Below are positions 19,290 through 31,333 of a stretch of 64,000 nucleotides of DNA, piece by piece. This DNA is from Antedon mediterranea. Taxonomy: Eukaryota > Echinodermata > Crinoidea > Comatulida > Antedonidae. Position numbers and translations under genes: made by a program. The DNA lies in assembly GCF_964355755.1 (NCBI RefSeq), contig NC_092672.1:23930501-23994500 (forward strand), written 5' to 3'. How positions within the stretch are numbered: position 1 is the stretch's first letter; each line of letters opens with the position of its first letter. The notes below the pieces were generated by a model that was given only the letters and a program-made list of their open reading frames with translations, did no database searches and had not been told where the DNA came from.

Positions 19290-20510
19290 AATGACAATGT
19301 ACAATTCCAAAATGTAATCACAAAATGCAACAGGCTTAGCTTATATTAAATCATTAATTGACAATTGTAATAATTTAAATAGAGTATATTATGGAGATAT
19401 ATTATGGATATATTACCGCAATTAATTACGAATCAGCTGTTTGGTGCTCTTTAAATAAAACTAATATTGAAAACTAGAAAAATTACAATTGCAGATGGCT
19501 AGATATATAATCTTAAAGCGTCAAGGAATACACCGCGTGCAGCATTATATGGCGAACTAGGTTGTTTGCCAATAAATGTTGCACATGATTGTTTGCGTAT
19601 ACAAAATTTTAATCGAAATGTACATATGGAATCCCACCGTTGGCCAACATTTTTTGCTTAATACTCTGCTTCAACTTATTTGTAATAAGAATGATTTTCG
19701 TTTTAAATTTTTAATATGTTTACGTAATGTTTTTTTTTTTCAAATGTGACAAATTAATTTGTGACACTATTGATAATCCAAATGTAGATACGAACAGCTT
19801 TATTTTGTCAAAGGTTAAAGAGCAAGCTTATACTGACTGGAGAAACGATCTTGCACTAATAAAATCCTCTCTATCAGATTATCAAATTGTTAAAGAAATT
19901 CCCTACTTAGAAAAATATTTGCTTCAACCATTAGAAATTAAAAGCGCAAGTATGAAATTTGTTGCGTTCCAACACGCTACCTTTAAATAGACGAATATCA
20001 AGCTGAACCGAAGAAAATAAAGCTGGTTTATGTCCTCTTTGTAATTGTAAAGCTACTGAAGATCTAAGGCATTTCATTTTCTCATGCCCTGCCCTACAGA
20101 ATATTAGACTGGAGGAATTGGCAATGCTTAAGCAGGATCTATCGAGTGAAATTGATGTATGAAACGCATTTTTATATGGATCGTTAGATCAAAAATTATG
20201 TTCTTGGTGCATCCATTTAACTTTTCTGCAAATATTAAGGTTGCATTCGTTAAACGGGCGTGGAAGAAAAGAAATGAAAGCTAGTTCTTTGCATCTTACA
20301 GTACTTCAATCCTGTATTACTTTTTTATCAGTTTGTATATATACTTTGTTTTTATTTTTTGTTTTTCTCTTGTAAATACTTTTGTTAATTGAATTTTTCA
20401 TTCTTTTGTACTTTTATTTTAACTTTTACTTTATTATGGACGCACCTTTTTATTCAAGAAGTGTGCCACTGTTTCAAAAGTGTAGGCTTTCCAAGTAAAT
20501 TATTATTATT
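19290..20510 (+). pseudogene. LINE A, 3' fragment (C-terminal region and tail)
   Basis: After LINE B the older element resumes: LEKLQLQMARYI near 19480, then (frameshifted) PRAALYGELGCLPINVAHDC. An open stretch 19727-19990 includes VKEQAYTDWRNDLALIKSSL. A Zn-ligand motif CPLCNCKATEDLRHFIFSCP lies near 20035-20095. The final sequence ends with an attattatt tail near 20500. This is the usual C-terminal arrangement of many invertebrate LINEs. Frames are broken repeatedly. Confidence 0.75.
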
Positions 20511-21033
20511 TAATGTTAAATATGAAGCTATGGTTGGTCGGTTTGGTTAAAACAGAGAACTCTCAAATGCGACGCTAAATTAATTCATCTTTTGTACTTA
20601 AAGTGCTCAACCATTTTAATGGTAATATTTGCTAAGTTCTTGTCTTTAATGATACGCCTATTATAGTGTGGATAATCAATTTTAACAGCTTGTTCTGAAA
20701 TATGAAACAACAGCCAATACAAAATTAAAATTAAAGATATAACTAAAAATAAAATCAACTATGGTCCTGTTTATTAATAATGAATAGGGCTCTCAATAGT
20801 TATAATTTGTGCATCTGCAAAATTTAAACAAATATTATAAAGAATTGTATGCATACAATAATGCCTCTGTATATGAGTATACTGTAAGTTTTCTACTCAC
20901 AACTACTCTTTCTAAAAGGGAAACTTGTGGAAAGAACTAAAATTACTATTTCAATACTTTTCAGATTTTTATTTTGCGTGGAAATGAAAAAAATGAAAAT
21001 AATAAGCCTCTATTAAATTTATAACGTTCTGAC
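20511..21033. other. No gene recognised
   Basis: AT-rich spacer between the LINE A tail and the integrase-like gene. Confidence 0.4.
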
Positions 21034-22248
21034 TTAGAAACCAATATCATTTTCATCAAAAATATCGATAATATGAAGTAACAATTGTGTACTTTCTTCA
21101 AACGAATTTGGCATCGTATAATTATCCACATCATTTCCAATGACTTCAGCAAGTCCAGCAGCAAAGACCGGAGAGCATCCATACTTTGGAGGTTCATCAG
21201 AAAATCGCAATGGAAATTTATAATCTCTTGTTCCATATATTTCGGGTAAGAAATACAGGACGTCTGGTTTCCCACATGAGACTTCCAGATTAGTTTGATT
21301 GCGAATTCGATGTTGATTCCACATTTCGGCTATGCGAGAAACATCCCTCTGGATTAATTTGTTAAAACAGAATCTAATACATTCAATGTGAAGTTCATTA
21401 GATGTATCTACCAGTCCCCTGTCTCGAAGATCTTTCAAGTGATTAATCCAAAAGCGAGTACAAAGACGCTGTAAGTAAGACCAAAAGGCCTCGATACGCT
21501 GATTTGCCACGGATCTGCCATACAAGAAACGTTTGGCACCACTCATTGAATCGTGATCATTTGATCTTAACGCTACCTGAATGAGTCTAATCAAAGAGTT
21601 CTCGGTTCCTCTGTCAGCACGGATAACTCTAGGTACTCCGTGTATTTTCTGCACATATTCTAAGAAGAACTGTGCTATATATCTCGGATTCTTATTGCTG
21701 GGACAAACTTTGATCCACAATAGTCTTCTTGAGTATCCATCTATTGCAGCATGTACTGAAATTCCAAAAAGTTTTAGTTTGTCAAATCCGTCAACATGTA
21801 TCATGTAATTGGGACCTTTATTGGAGTAAAGGCGACGTCGAAAAGCTCTGGTCCGTCTTGAGTCCACCCTTTCAGGATCTACCTCTCGAAGAATTATTCT
21901 CACAGTCTCCTGGGATACACTTAAAGTGGTAACGTGTGGTTATCAAACGCCACATAAAACGGTAACCCACAGAATCCGGCAAATTATTTAGAGCACTTTG
22001 TACGACTTCCACTACATCTTCTAACGGTGAATGTACTCGACGGCGTAGCCTTAACCTTGCCAATATACGTCGTATTTGACGTAAGCTTAAAACTATGTCA
22101 TGTCTTAAAAGCAGAAACCCGATTATTTCGACTGCAGTGTATCCAGCATAAAATTAATGTTCTATTAACTCTTCTCTCGTAAAATCAGCGTTGTATCTTT
22201 CCAGTAGTTCTGCTGCCGTATACAATCCCGGAGCCGATACACATGGGA
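21034..22248 (-). pseudogene. DDE integrase-core (transposase-like) gene, decayed
   Basis: A 289-codon open stretch (21903 to 21034) holds an integrase fold: YMIHVDGFDKLK (Asp38), AAIDGYSRRLLW, RADRGTEN (Asp97) and NQRIEAFWSYLQ (Glu138), then ECIRFCFNKLIQ and MWNQHRIRNQ. Upstream in another frame (22063 and further right) lie LRLRRRVHSPLEDVVEVVQS and GYRFMWRL, then, past an in-frame TAA near 22153, TAAELLERYNADFTREELIE. A one-base shift near 21926 separates the two frames. Proteins of this pattern are common as single-gene, transposon-derived integrases in fish and invertebrates (from memory; superfamily not assigned). All three catalytic acids remain, but the stop and frameshift indicate a pseudogene. 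No terminal repeats are recognised. Confidence 0.8.
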
Positions 22249-22754
22249 ATGCGATTATCAAGTACACAAAAACCTGGTATAGGAAGTAAGATTAGAACAA
22301 TTATTTTGGCATTCCAAAGATTTTATTTTTCTGCCAAGGATAGCCATTTTCAAGTACTAAATAAATAAAACATAATTATTTGATTTGATTGAAATATAGT
22401 CGACATTATCACACAGACAAAGCCTACCTACAACTCTGCCTACAGTTTAAATAGGGTCTACAATGTATTAGTCTATCATAAAGAAAACAATTTATGACGT
22501 AGGCCTACGGTACTATACACGGAGGGTACCGTATTTTATTTTATTTTTCAAAACTGCTTTGAAATGTTTTACTATGAACATATATTATTGGTTTTATATT
22601 ATAAATAAAATACTAGGCCTAGGCCTAGGTCAAAATATAAATGGTAGGCCCTAATATAGGCCCAGACCAAGCTTGTTGGGCACGGGACTGGTTAATAGTG
22701 TGGCCTCAAATCAATAAGAATTCATATTCACTGCAGTGTACCCTAACTCAATTC
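22249..22754. other. Spacer with TAGGCCTAGGCC palindromes
   Basis: No coding signal. The sequence near 22612-22630 (actaggcctaggcctaggtc) is one of several places in the window rich in AGGCCTA. Confidence 0.4.
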
Positions 22755-23147
22755 AATTTGGCAAGATAATCTATCTGGTCATGCCGACATGCAATTTTGG
22801 TAACGTCAACTTGGCAAGATAATGTATCTCGTCATGACGACATATAATAGTTATTATGTCGACATAATAGCCATATTTATGTCGACTTGACAAGATATTA
22901 TCTCAACAAGTCGCCAAGTGGATGGCACTTGGACGCTTCAAGCGTCGAAGTAAAGTCAACTTGGCAAGTTAATCTATCTGGTCTAGTCGACATGTATTTA
23001 TTAGGATGTCAACTTGGCAAGATAAGCTATCTCGCCATGTAGACATATAATGGTTACTGTGTCGACATAATAGTCATATTTATGTCGACTTGGCAAGATA
23101 AATTATCTCGACAAGTCGCCAAGTGAATGGCACTTTAACGCTTCCGT
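22755..23147. repeat. Two tandem ~200-bp units with internal inverted repeats (CAACTTGGCAAGATAA)
   Basis: Units start at about 22757 and 22960 (period ~203). Each contains two 'aacttggcaaga/gtta-atctatctggtc' modules and ends with GACTTGGCAAGATAA and ATTATCTCGACAAGTC, an imperfect palindrome. The second unit leads directly into the 85-bp satellite. Confidence 0.7.
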
Positions 23148-23151
23148 AGTA

Positions 23152-24761
23152 AATACATTCAAATACAGTACTATTCAAAGGCATAGTCCAATCTAATGGA
23201 TGGTATTGATGCTTCTATACAACATTCTTATCTGTTAATACATTCAAATACAGTACTATTCAAAGGCATAGTCCAATCTAATGGATTGTATTTATGCTTC
23301 TATACAACATTCTTATCTGTTAATACATTCAAATACAGTACTATTCAAAGGCTTAGTCCAATCTAATGGATGGTATTGATGCTTCTATACAACATTCTTA
23401 TCTGTTAATACATTCAAATACAGTACTATTCAAAGGCATAGTCCAATCTAATGAATGGTATTGATGCTTCTATACAACATTCTTATCTGTTAATACATTC
23501 AAATACAGTACTATTCAAAGGCATTGTCCAATCTAATGGATGGTATTGATGCTTCTATACAACATTCTTATCTGTGAATACATTCAAATACAGTACTATT
23601 CAAAGGCATAGTCCAATCTAATGAATGGTATTGATGCTTCTATACAACATTCTTATCTGTTAATACATTCAAATACAGTACTATTCAAAGGCATTGTCCA
23701 ATCTAATGGATGGTATTGATGCTTCTATACAACATTCTTATCTGTTAATACATTCAAATACAGTACTATTCAAAGGCATTGTCCAATCTAATGGATGGTA
23801 TTGATGCTTCTATACAACATTCTTATCTGTTAATACATTCAAATACAGTACTATTCAAAGGCATTGTCCAATCTAATGGATGGTATTGATGCTTCTATAC
23901 AACATTCTTATCTGTTAATACATTCAAATACAGTACTATTCAAAGGCATAGTCCAATCTAATGCATGGTATTGATGCTTCTATACAACATTCTTATCTGT
24001 TAATACATTCAAATACAATACTATTCAAAGGCATTGTCCAATCTAATGGATGGTATTGATGCTTCTATACAACATTCTTATCTGTTAATACATTCAAATA
24101 CAGTACTATTCAAAGGCATAGTCCAATCTAATGAATGGTATTGATGCTTCTATACAACATTCTTATCTGTTAATACATTCAAATACAGTACTATTCAAAG
24201 GCATTGTCCAATCTAATGGATGGTATTGATGCTTCTATACAACATTCTTATCTGTTAATACATTCAAATACAGTACTATTCAAAGGCATTGTCCAATCTA
24301 ATGGATGGTATTGATGCTTCTATACAACATTCTTATCTGTTAATACATTCAAATACAGTACTATTCAAAGGCATTGTCCAATTTAATGGATGGTATTGAT
24401 GCTTCTATACAACATTCTTATCTGTTAATACATTCAAATACAGTACTATTCAAAGGCATAGTCCAATCTAATGCATGGTATTGATGCTTCTATACAACAT
24501 TCTTATCTGTTAATACATTCAAATACAGTACTATTGAAAGGCATAGTCCAATCTAATGCATGGTATTGATGCTTCTATACAACATTCTTATCTGTTAATA
24601 CATTCAAATACAGTACTATTGAAAGGCATAGTCCAATCTAATGCATGGTATTGATGCTTCTATCCAACATTCTTATCTGTTAATACATTCAAATACAGTA
24701 CTATTCAAAGGCATAGTCCAATCTAATGCATGGTATTGATGCTTCTATACAACATTCTTAT
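23152..24761. repeat. 85-bp satellite array, left part (~19 copies)
   Basis: The monomer can be started at AATACATTCAAATACAGTAC and is exactly 85 bp (phase points 23231, 23316, 23401). Copies differ mainly at ATGGATGG/ATGCATGG/ATGAATGG/GGATTG and CATAG/CATTG. A foldback element interrupts it at 24761. Confidence 0.97.
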
Positions 24762-25828
24762 GGGTGTCACGAAAGCTCAGACCACGAAAGCTCAGACCCC
24801 CTAAGACCTAAGATCACGAAAGCTAAGACCCAACACCTAAGATTACAAATATTTATCTTTCGCACCTGCCTTGTATTTTAACTCCCAACATTTATTCTGA
24901 ATACCACACCTTAGAATTGGCACTTTCATGAAAAAGAATCACATAAAAAGTAACAAATACATTTTTAAATTGATGATTTTACAGACGTTTTTCTCGCACA
25001 CAAAATGACTAGCCTACACAGTACAGTAGGCCTACCCCATGGGCCATGTTCAATGTTTTTGTTTCTATGGAACGTCAAAAGAGCAAAAATTATATAGAGG
25101 GCTGAAAACTCTGTGGAGTCCATCTACAGTGTGGATGGAACAATGTAAAATTAAAATTGTAATGATAATAGTATAATCATGCAAGTACGAAGAAATAAAT
25201 ACTGGCAAATACATTTTAACTTAAAAGTTTTTTTGTTTCGTTTTCTTTCTGTTTTTATACTTGTACTATTATTGTTGCTCTTTTGGCGCTCCATAGAAAC
25301 AAAAACATTGAGCGGGGAGCTCGAGGAGTTGCATTACAGTATACAAAGAAACACGCCTGTAAAATCATCAATTTAAAGGATTTATTTATTTGTTATGTGT
25401 TTCTCCTTCTGAAAGTACTTATAAGTCCTAATTTTAAAGTGTGGTGTTCAGGATAAAGTTAGTCAACAAATTTGGAGTCAAAATACAAGAAAGGCAGGTG
25501 CGTAAGAAAAACATCCTCTGAAGCAACACAATGGAGTAAATATATACCAACAAACAACCCGTCAAGTTTGTTTGTTGTAAAGAAAAAATATACATTTACT
25601 CAACGGGCGAAAATAATGTGAGTTTATCTATGTTTTGCGGTAGTATTAAATTATATTTATGGTAATAACTGAAACCTACTGTGTTTAAAATTATGTATGG
25701 ATAAACAAGTATTGTTTTTAAGCTGTAGTATATCTTAGTATTTGTAATCTTAGGTGTTGGGTCTTAGCTTTCATGATCTTAGGTCTTAGGGGGTCTGAGC
25801 TTTCGTGGTCTGAGCTTTCGTGACACCC
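24762..25828. mobile_element. Foldback DNA transposon (1,067 bp) inside the satellite, 10-bp TSD
   Basis: The ends are near-perfect inverted repeats of about 90 bp beginning GGGTGTCACGAAAGCTCAGA and containing three CACGAAAGCT modules. Inverted similarity continues inward (CACCTGCCTTGTATTTT, TTGATGATTTTACAG, CAATGTTTTTGTTTCTATGG), so most of the element is one large imperfect hairpin. The right arm has about 225 extra bases (25512-25737) that contain a smaller hairpin. ACATTCTTAT is repeated at 24752-24761 and 25829-25838, and removing the element plus one copy restores an exact satellite monomer. Long inverted ends with a 9-11-bp duplication suggest a non-autonomous Mutator-like element (inference). 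The small ORF inside has no recognisable domain. Confidence 0.9.
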
Positions 25829-28800
25829 ACATTCTTATCTGTTAATACATTCAAATACAGTACTATTCAAAGGCATTGTCCAATCTAATGAATGGTATTG
25901 ATGCCTCTATACAACATTCTTATCTGTTAATACATTCAAATACAGTACTATTCAAAGGCATAGTCCAATCTAATGGATAGTATTGATGCTTCTATACAAC
26001 ATTCTTATCTGTTAATACATTCAAATACAGTACTATTCAAAGGCATAGTCCAATCAATTGGATGGTATTGACGCTTCTATACAACATTCTTATCTGTTAA
26101 TACATTCAAATACAGTACTATTCAAAGGCATAGTCCAATCTAATGGATGGTATTGATGCTTCTATACAACATTCTTATCTGTTAATACATTCAAATACAG
26201 TACTATTCAAAGGCATAGTCCAATCTAATGGATGGTATTGATGCTTCTATACAACATTCTTATCTGTTAATACATTCAAATACAGTACTATTCAAAGGCA
26301 TAGTCCAATCTAATGGATGGTATTGATGCTTCTATACAACATTCTTATATGTTAATACATTCAAATACAGTACTATTCAAAGGCATAGTCCAATCTAATG
26401 GATGGTATTGATGCTTCTATACAACATTCTTATCTGTTAATACATTCAAATACAGTACTATTCAAAGGCATAGTCCAATCTAATGGATGGTATTGATGCT
26501 TCTATACAACATTCTTATCTGTTAATACATTCAAATACAGTACTATTCAAAGGCATAGTCCAATCTAATGGATGGTATTGATGCTTCTATACAACATTCT
26601 TATCTGTTAATACATTCAAATACAGTACTATTCAAAGGCATAGTCCAATCTAATGCATGGTATTGATGCTTCTATACAACATTCTTATCTGTTAATACAT
26701 TCAAATACAGTACTATTGAAAGGCATAGTCCAATCTAATGCATGGTATTGATGCTTCTATCCAACATTCTTATCTGTTAATACATTCAAATACAGTACTT
26801 TTCAAAGGCATAGTCCAATCTAATGCATGGTATTGATGCTTCTATACAACATTCTTATCTGTTAATACATTCAAATACAGTACTATTCAAAGGCATAGTC
26901 CAATCTAATGCATGGTATTGATGCTTCTATACAACATTCTTATCTGTTAATACATTCAAATACAGTACTATTCAAAGGCATTGTCCAATCTAATGGATGG
27001 TATTGATGCTTCTAAACAACATTCTTATCTGTTAATACATTCAAATACAGTACTATTCAAAGGCATAGTCCAATCTAATGCATGGTATTGATGCTTCTAC
27101 ACAACATTCTTATCTGTTAATACATTCAAATACAGTACTATTCAAAGGCATAGTCCAATCTAATGGATGGTATTGATACTTCTATACAACATTCTTATCT
27201 GTTAATACATTCAAATACAGTACTATTCAAAGGCATAGTCCAATCTAATGGATTGTATTGATGCTTCTATACAACATTCTTATCTGTTAATACATTCAAA
27301 TACAGTACTATTCAAAGGCATAGTCCAATCTAATGAATGGTATTGATGCTTCTATACAACATTCTTATCTGTTAATACATTCAAATACAGTACTATTCAA
27401 AGGCATAGTCCAATCTAATGGATGGTATTGATGCTTCTATACAACATTCTTATCTGTCAATACATTCAAATACAGTACTATTCAAAGGCATAGTCCAATC
27501 TATTGGATGGTATTGATGCTTCTATACAACATTCTTATCTGTTAATACATTCAAATACAGTACTATTCAAACGCATAGTCCATACTAATGGATGGTATTG
27601 ATGCTTCTATACAACATTCTTATCTGTTAATACATTCAAATACAGTACTATTCAAAGGCATAGTCCAATCTATTGGATGGTATTGATGCTTCTATACAAC
27701 ATTCTTATCTGTTAATACATTCAAATACAGTACTATTTAAAGGCATAGTCCAATCTAATGGATGGTATTGATGCTTCTATACAACATTCTTATCTGTTAA
27801 TACATTCAAATACAGTACTATTCAAAGGCATAGTCCAATCTAATGCATGGTATTGATGCTTCTATACAACATTATTATCTGTTAATACATTCAAATACAG
27901 TACTATTCAAAGGCATTGTCCAATCTAATGGATGGTATTGATGCTTCTATACAACATTCTTATCTGTTAATACATTCAAACACAGTACTATTCAAAGGCA
28001 TAGTCCAATTTAATGGATGGTATTGATGCTTCTATACAACATTCATATCTGTTAATACATTCAAATACAGTACTATTCAAAGGCATAGTCCAATCTAATG
28101 GATTGTATTGATGCTACTATACAACATTCTTATCTGTTAATACATTCAAATACAGTACTATTCAAAGGCATAGTCCAATCTAATGGATGGTATTGATGCT
28201 TCTATACAACATTCATATCTGTTAATACATTCAAATACAGTACTATTCAAAGGCATAGTCCAATCTAATGGATTGTATTGATGCTACTATACAACATTCT
28301 TATCTGTTAATACATTCAAATACAGTACTATTCAAAGGCATAGTCCAATCTAATGGATTGTATTGATGCTTCTATACAACATTCTTATCTGGTAATACAT
28401 TCAAATACAGTACTATTCAAAGGCATAGTCCAATCTAATGCATGGTATTGATGCTTCTATACAACATTCTTATCTGTTAATACATTCAAATACAGTACTA
28501 TTCAAAGGCATAGTCCAATCTAATGGATTATATTGATGCTTCTATACAACATTCTTATCTGTTAATACATTCAAATACAGTACTATTCAAAGGCATAGTC
28601 CAATCTAATGGATGGTATTGATGCTTCTATACAACATTCTTATCTGTTAATACATTCAAATACAGTACTATTCAAAGGCATAGTCCAATCTAATGGATTG
28701 TATTGATGCTTCTATACAACATTCTTATCTGTTAATACATTCAAATACAGTACTATTCAAAGGCATAGTCCAATCTAATGGATGGTATTGATGCTTCTAT

Positions 28801-29333
28801 ACAAAATTCTTATCTGTTAATACATTCAAATACAGTACTATTCAAAGGCATAGTCCAATCTAATGCATGGTTTTGATGCTTCTATACAACATTCTTATCT
28901 GTTAATACATTCAAATACAGTACTATTCAAAGGCATAGTCTAATCTAAGGGATGGTATTGATGCTTCTATACAACATTCTTATCTGTTAATACATTCAAA
29001 TACAGTACTATTCAAAGGCTTAGTCCAATCTAATGGATTGTATTGATGCTTCTATACAACATTCTTATCTGTTAATACATTCAAATACAGTACTATTCAA
29101 AGGCATAGTCCAATCTAAGGGATGGTATTGATGCTTCTATACAACATTCTTATCTGTTAATACATTCAAATACAGTACTATTCAAAGGCATAGTCCAATC
29201 TAATGGATGGTATTGATGCTTCTATACAACATTCTTATCTGTTAATACATTCAAATACAGTACTATTCAAAGGCATTGTCCAATCTAATGGATGGTATTG
29301 ATGCTTCTATACAACATTCTCATCTGTTAATAC
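25829..29333. repeat. 85-bp satellite array, right part (~41 copies)
   Basis: Same monomer as 23152-24761, ending at CTCATCTGTTAATACT. Local higher-order structure is visible: the variant pair 'attcatatct ... gatgctactat' recurs 170 bp apart (28041, 28211). A run with 'tactattgaaagg' and 'tatccaac' variants near 24530-24670 recurs near 26700-26770. Confidence 0.97.
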
Positions 29334-29604
29334 TGTCAACATTATAAAAGATCAATTATTATCAACCTATTGGTAAGATCAATATATATATATGTCATGT
29401 TATAAGCCTGTTATATAATCTGTCAACATTTTTTGTTTTAGTATTTTATGTTTTTAATATAATCATGTTTGTAATTGTTATTATGTTTTTAGGCATGTAG
29501 TACATATCATGTTTGTAATTATTATCGTCTTTTCTTATTTCTTTTTAAGGTGAACACACTGTGTACGAGTTTGCTATTTTTTGGTCATTCTTTCCATTTA
29601 AATT
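29334..29604. other. Spacer, no gene seen
   Basis: AT-rich, with two similar 'atcatgtttgtaattgttatta' stretches near 29462 and 29508. Confidence 0.35.
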
Positions 29605-29810
29605 GTCAGAAATCAATTGTGATACATCTAGTGAATCACACAAATCGATGAGAACATTTTAGAGATTGGTTACCCTCTCATTATGCCCAGTCTCTCAGCT
29701 GAAATATGTCAGGAGTCAATTGTGATACATCTAGTGAACCGCACAAATCGATGAGAACATTTAAGAGATTGGTTACCCTCTCATTATACCCAGTCTCTCA
29801 GCTGAAATGT
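29605..29810. repeat. 103-bp tandem duplication
   Basis: Copies start with GTCAGAAATCAATTG at 29605 and GTCAGGAGTCAATTG at 29708. Both include ATACATCTAGTGAA and GAGATTGGTTACCCTCTCAT and end at GCTGAAAT. Confidence 0.85.
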
Positions 29811-29974
29811 TTCCTATGTGTTTACATCCCTGATATGATGTTATATAGGCCTATATTCTAAAAAGAGAGATGGGAACTAATAAACTGACTCTGAAACAAA
29901 AATTATTAAAGTAAAACATGCAAACTAGATTGAAAATGAAAGCCATTTATTCTATGATTGTGCACAGCTAATTA

Positions 29975-30168
29975 TTATGTTATGATACCATATTATATAG
30001 GAATCAGTTGTTAATATGTTATGATACCATTATTATATAGGAATCAGTTGTTAATATGTTATGATACCATATTATATAGGAATCAGTTGTTAATATGTTA
30101 TGATACCATATTATATAGGAATCAGTTGTTAATATGTTATGATACCATTATTATATAGGAATCAGTTT
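29975..30168. repeat. 39-40-bp tandem repeat, five copies
   Basis: The unit contains TATGATACCATATTATATAG followed by GAATCAGTTGTTAATATGT. Copies are phased at 29981, 30020, 30060, 30099 and 30138. Confidence 0.9.
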
Positions 30169-30862
30169 ATAAAATGTAGTGTTAACTATCTGTCGGTTAT
30201 TTTGTACTCCAAAGCAGATGTATTTTGTGATGTAGTTAAATATCTATGGACGTTTTATTACGAAAGGAAAATTATAAAACACATTTTAAATATTTTTATA
30301 TCACTATTTTGAATATAAAGTATCTAATTTACAGTACTAAATTGTTTATATTTGTATGATAAAATAATTATAAATGAATAAAAGCGGGATGATATTTCCA
30401 TGAAATATTTTTAATTACCGTGATAATAATTTGTATATTTTGAACTTAATTCATTTTAAATCTGTGTCGTTGTAAGAAGAGAACACCTCAATTATTGCAT
30501 CCGCGTCTCTTTGGTTGCCGTTTAAATATCACTTCATCGTTCATCATCATTGCCGTTCGTGTTCATTATCATTGTCACTATCGTCATTATTATCAAATCA
30601 TTATTCGTCACCATCATTCGAAACTGTATATTAAAATGTAACGGATTCTTTCGGAATTCTGTGTGTCACCTCATTAGTTCAGCAATGTTTACTAATTCGT
30701 GTCTTTAAATTTTCTCTAGACTTAAAAAGTACGTAATTAAATGCACCGTGCAGAAATCAGTAACTTCCAGAAAGAGATCCAAATACTTTGAGGAACTGTA
30801 AGCACGCTGAAAAATAACAACTCATCATGGTGAAGTGAACATGAACAAGGCCAACAGCCATA
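30169..30862. other. No gene recognised
   Basis: AT-rich with a moderately repetitive cat/att stretch around 30535-30620 (attatcattgtcac). No supported exon. Confidence 0.35.
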
Positions 30863-30947
30863 AGTCGCGTGCTAAAACGCATAGTGATACCAGACCGACA
30901 GACCGACCGACCGACATAGTGAACTATAGAGTCGCGTCCACGCGACT
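30863..30947 (-). repeat. Compact 85-bp copy of the GTCN-microsatellite element
   Basis: Opposite orientation to 3913-4765. It starts AGTCGCGTGCTAAAACGCAT, contains a short GACC/GACA block, and ends with the palindrome AGTCGCGTCCACGCGACT. The short microsatellite here against the long one at 3950-4046 shows that the tetranucleotide core varies in length while the ends are conserved. Confidence 0.75.
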
Positions 30948-31333
30948 AAAAATAGTAGGCAAACATCATGAGTAAAAAAAGGTCACGATAACTGGTGTGT
31001 AATACAAAATTGCTCAGTTGACCATAAATACAATAATATGATAATACGTCATAATCATCGTAACCAACAACATTAAATAGTTAGATTATTCCTCATGAAT
31101 GTTATAAATAATAAACTGAATGAAGCTACTCTAAATAAATATAAAGTTTAGATAGGAGTTAAACGCTTAATGATGAGACCAGTGAGTTTGCAGAATTTGA
31201 TAATTACCAACTTAATACAAAAAATAGAAAGACAAAAAGGAGGTGGTCTATATTGCCAACGGAACTATTATGTGAGAAAATTACCGACCACAACAACTGC
31301 CCTTTTGAATGCCTTTTGATTAAAGTTACATTA
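30948..31333. other. No gene recognised
   Basis: AT-rich spacer. Confidence 0.35.

Noticed and set aside
25179-25376. 65-codon ORF with a hydrophobic stretch inside the foldback element
   Set aside because: Spans loop and arm sequence; no domain; the hydrophobic run is a consequence of T-rich sequence.
23152-29333. CRISPR-like periodic array
   Set aside because: Monomers are contiguous 85-bp tandem copies with no unique spacers, in a eukaryotic context.
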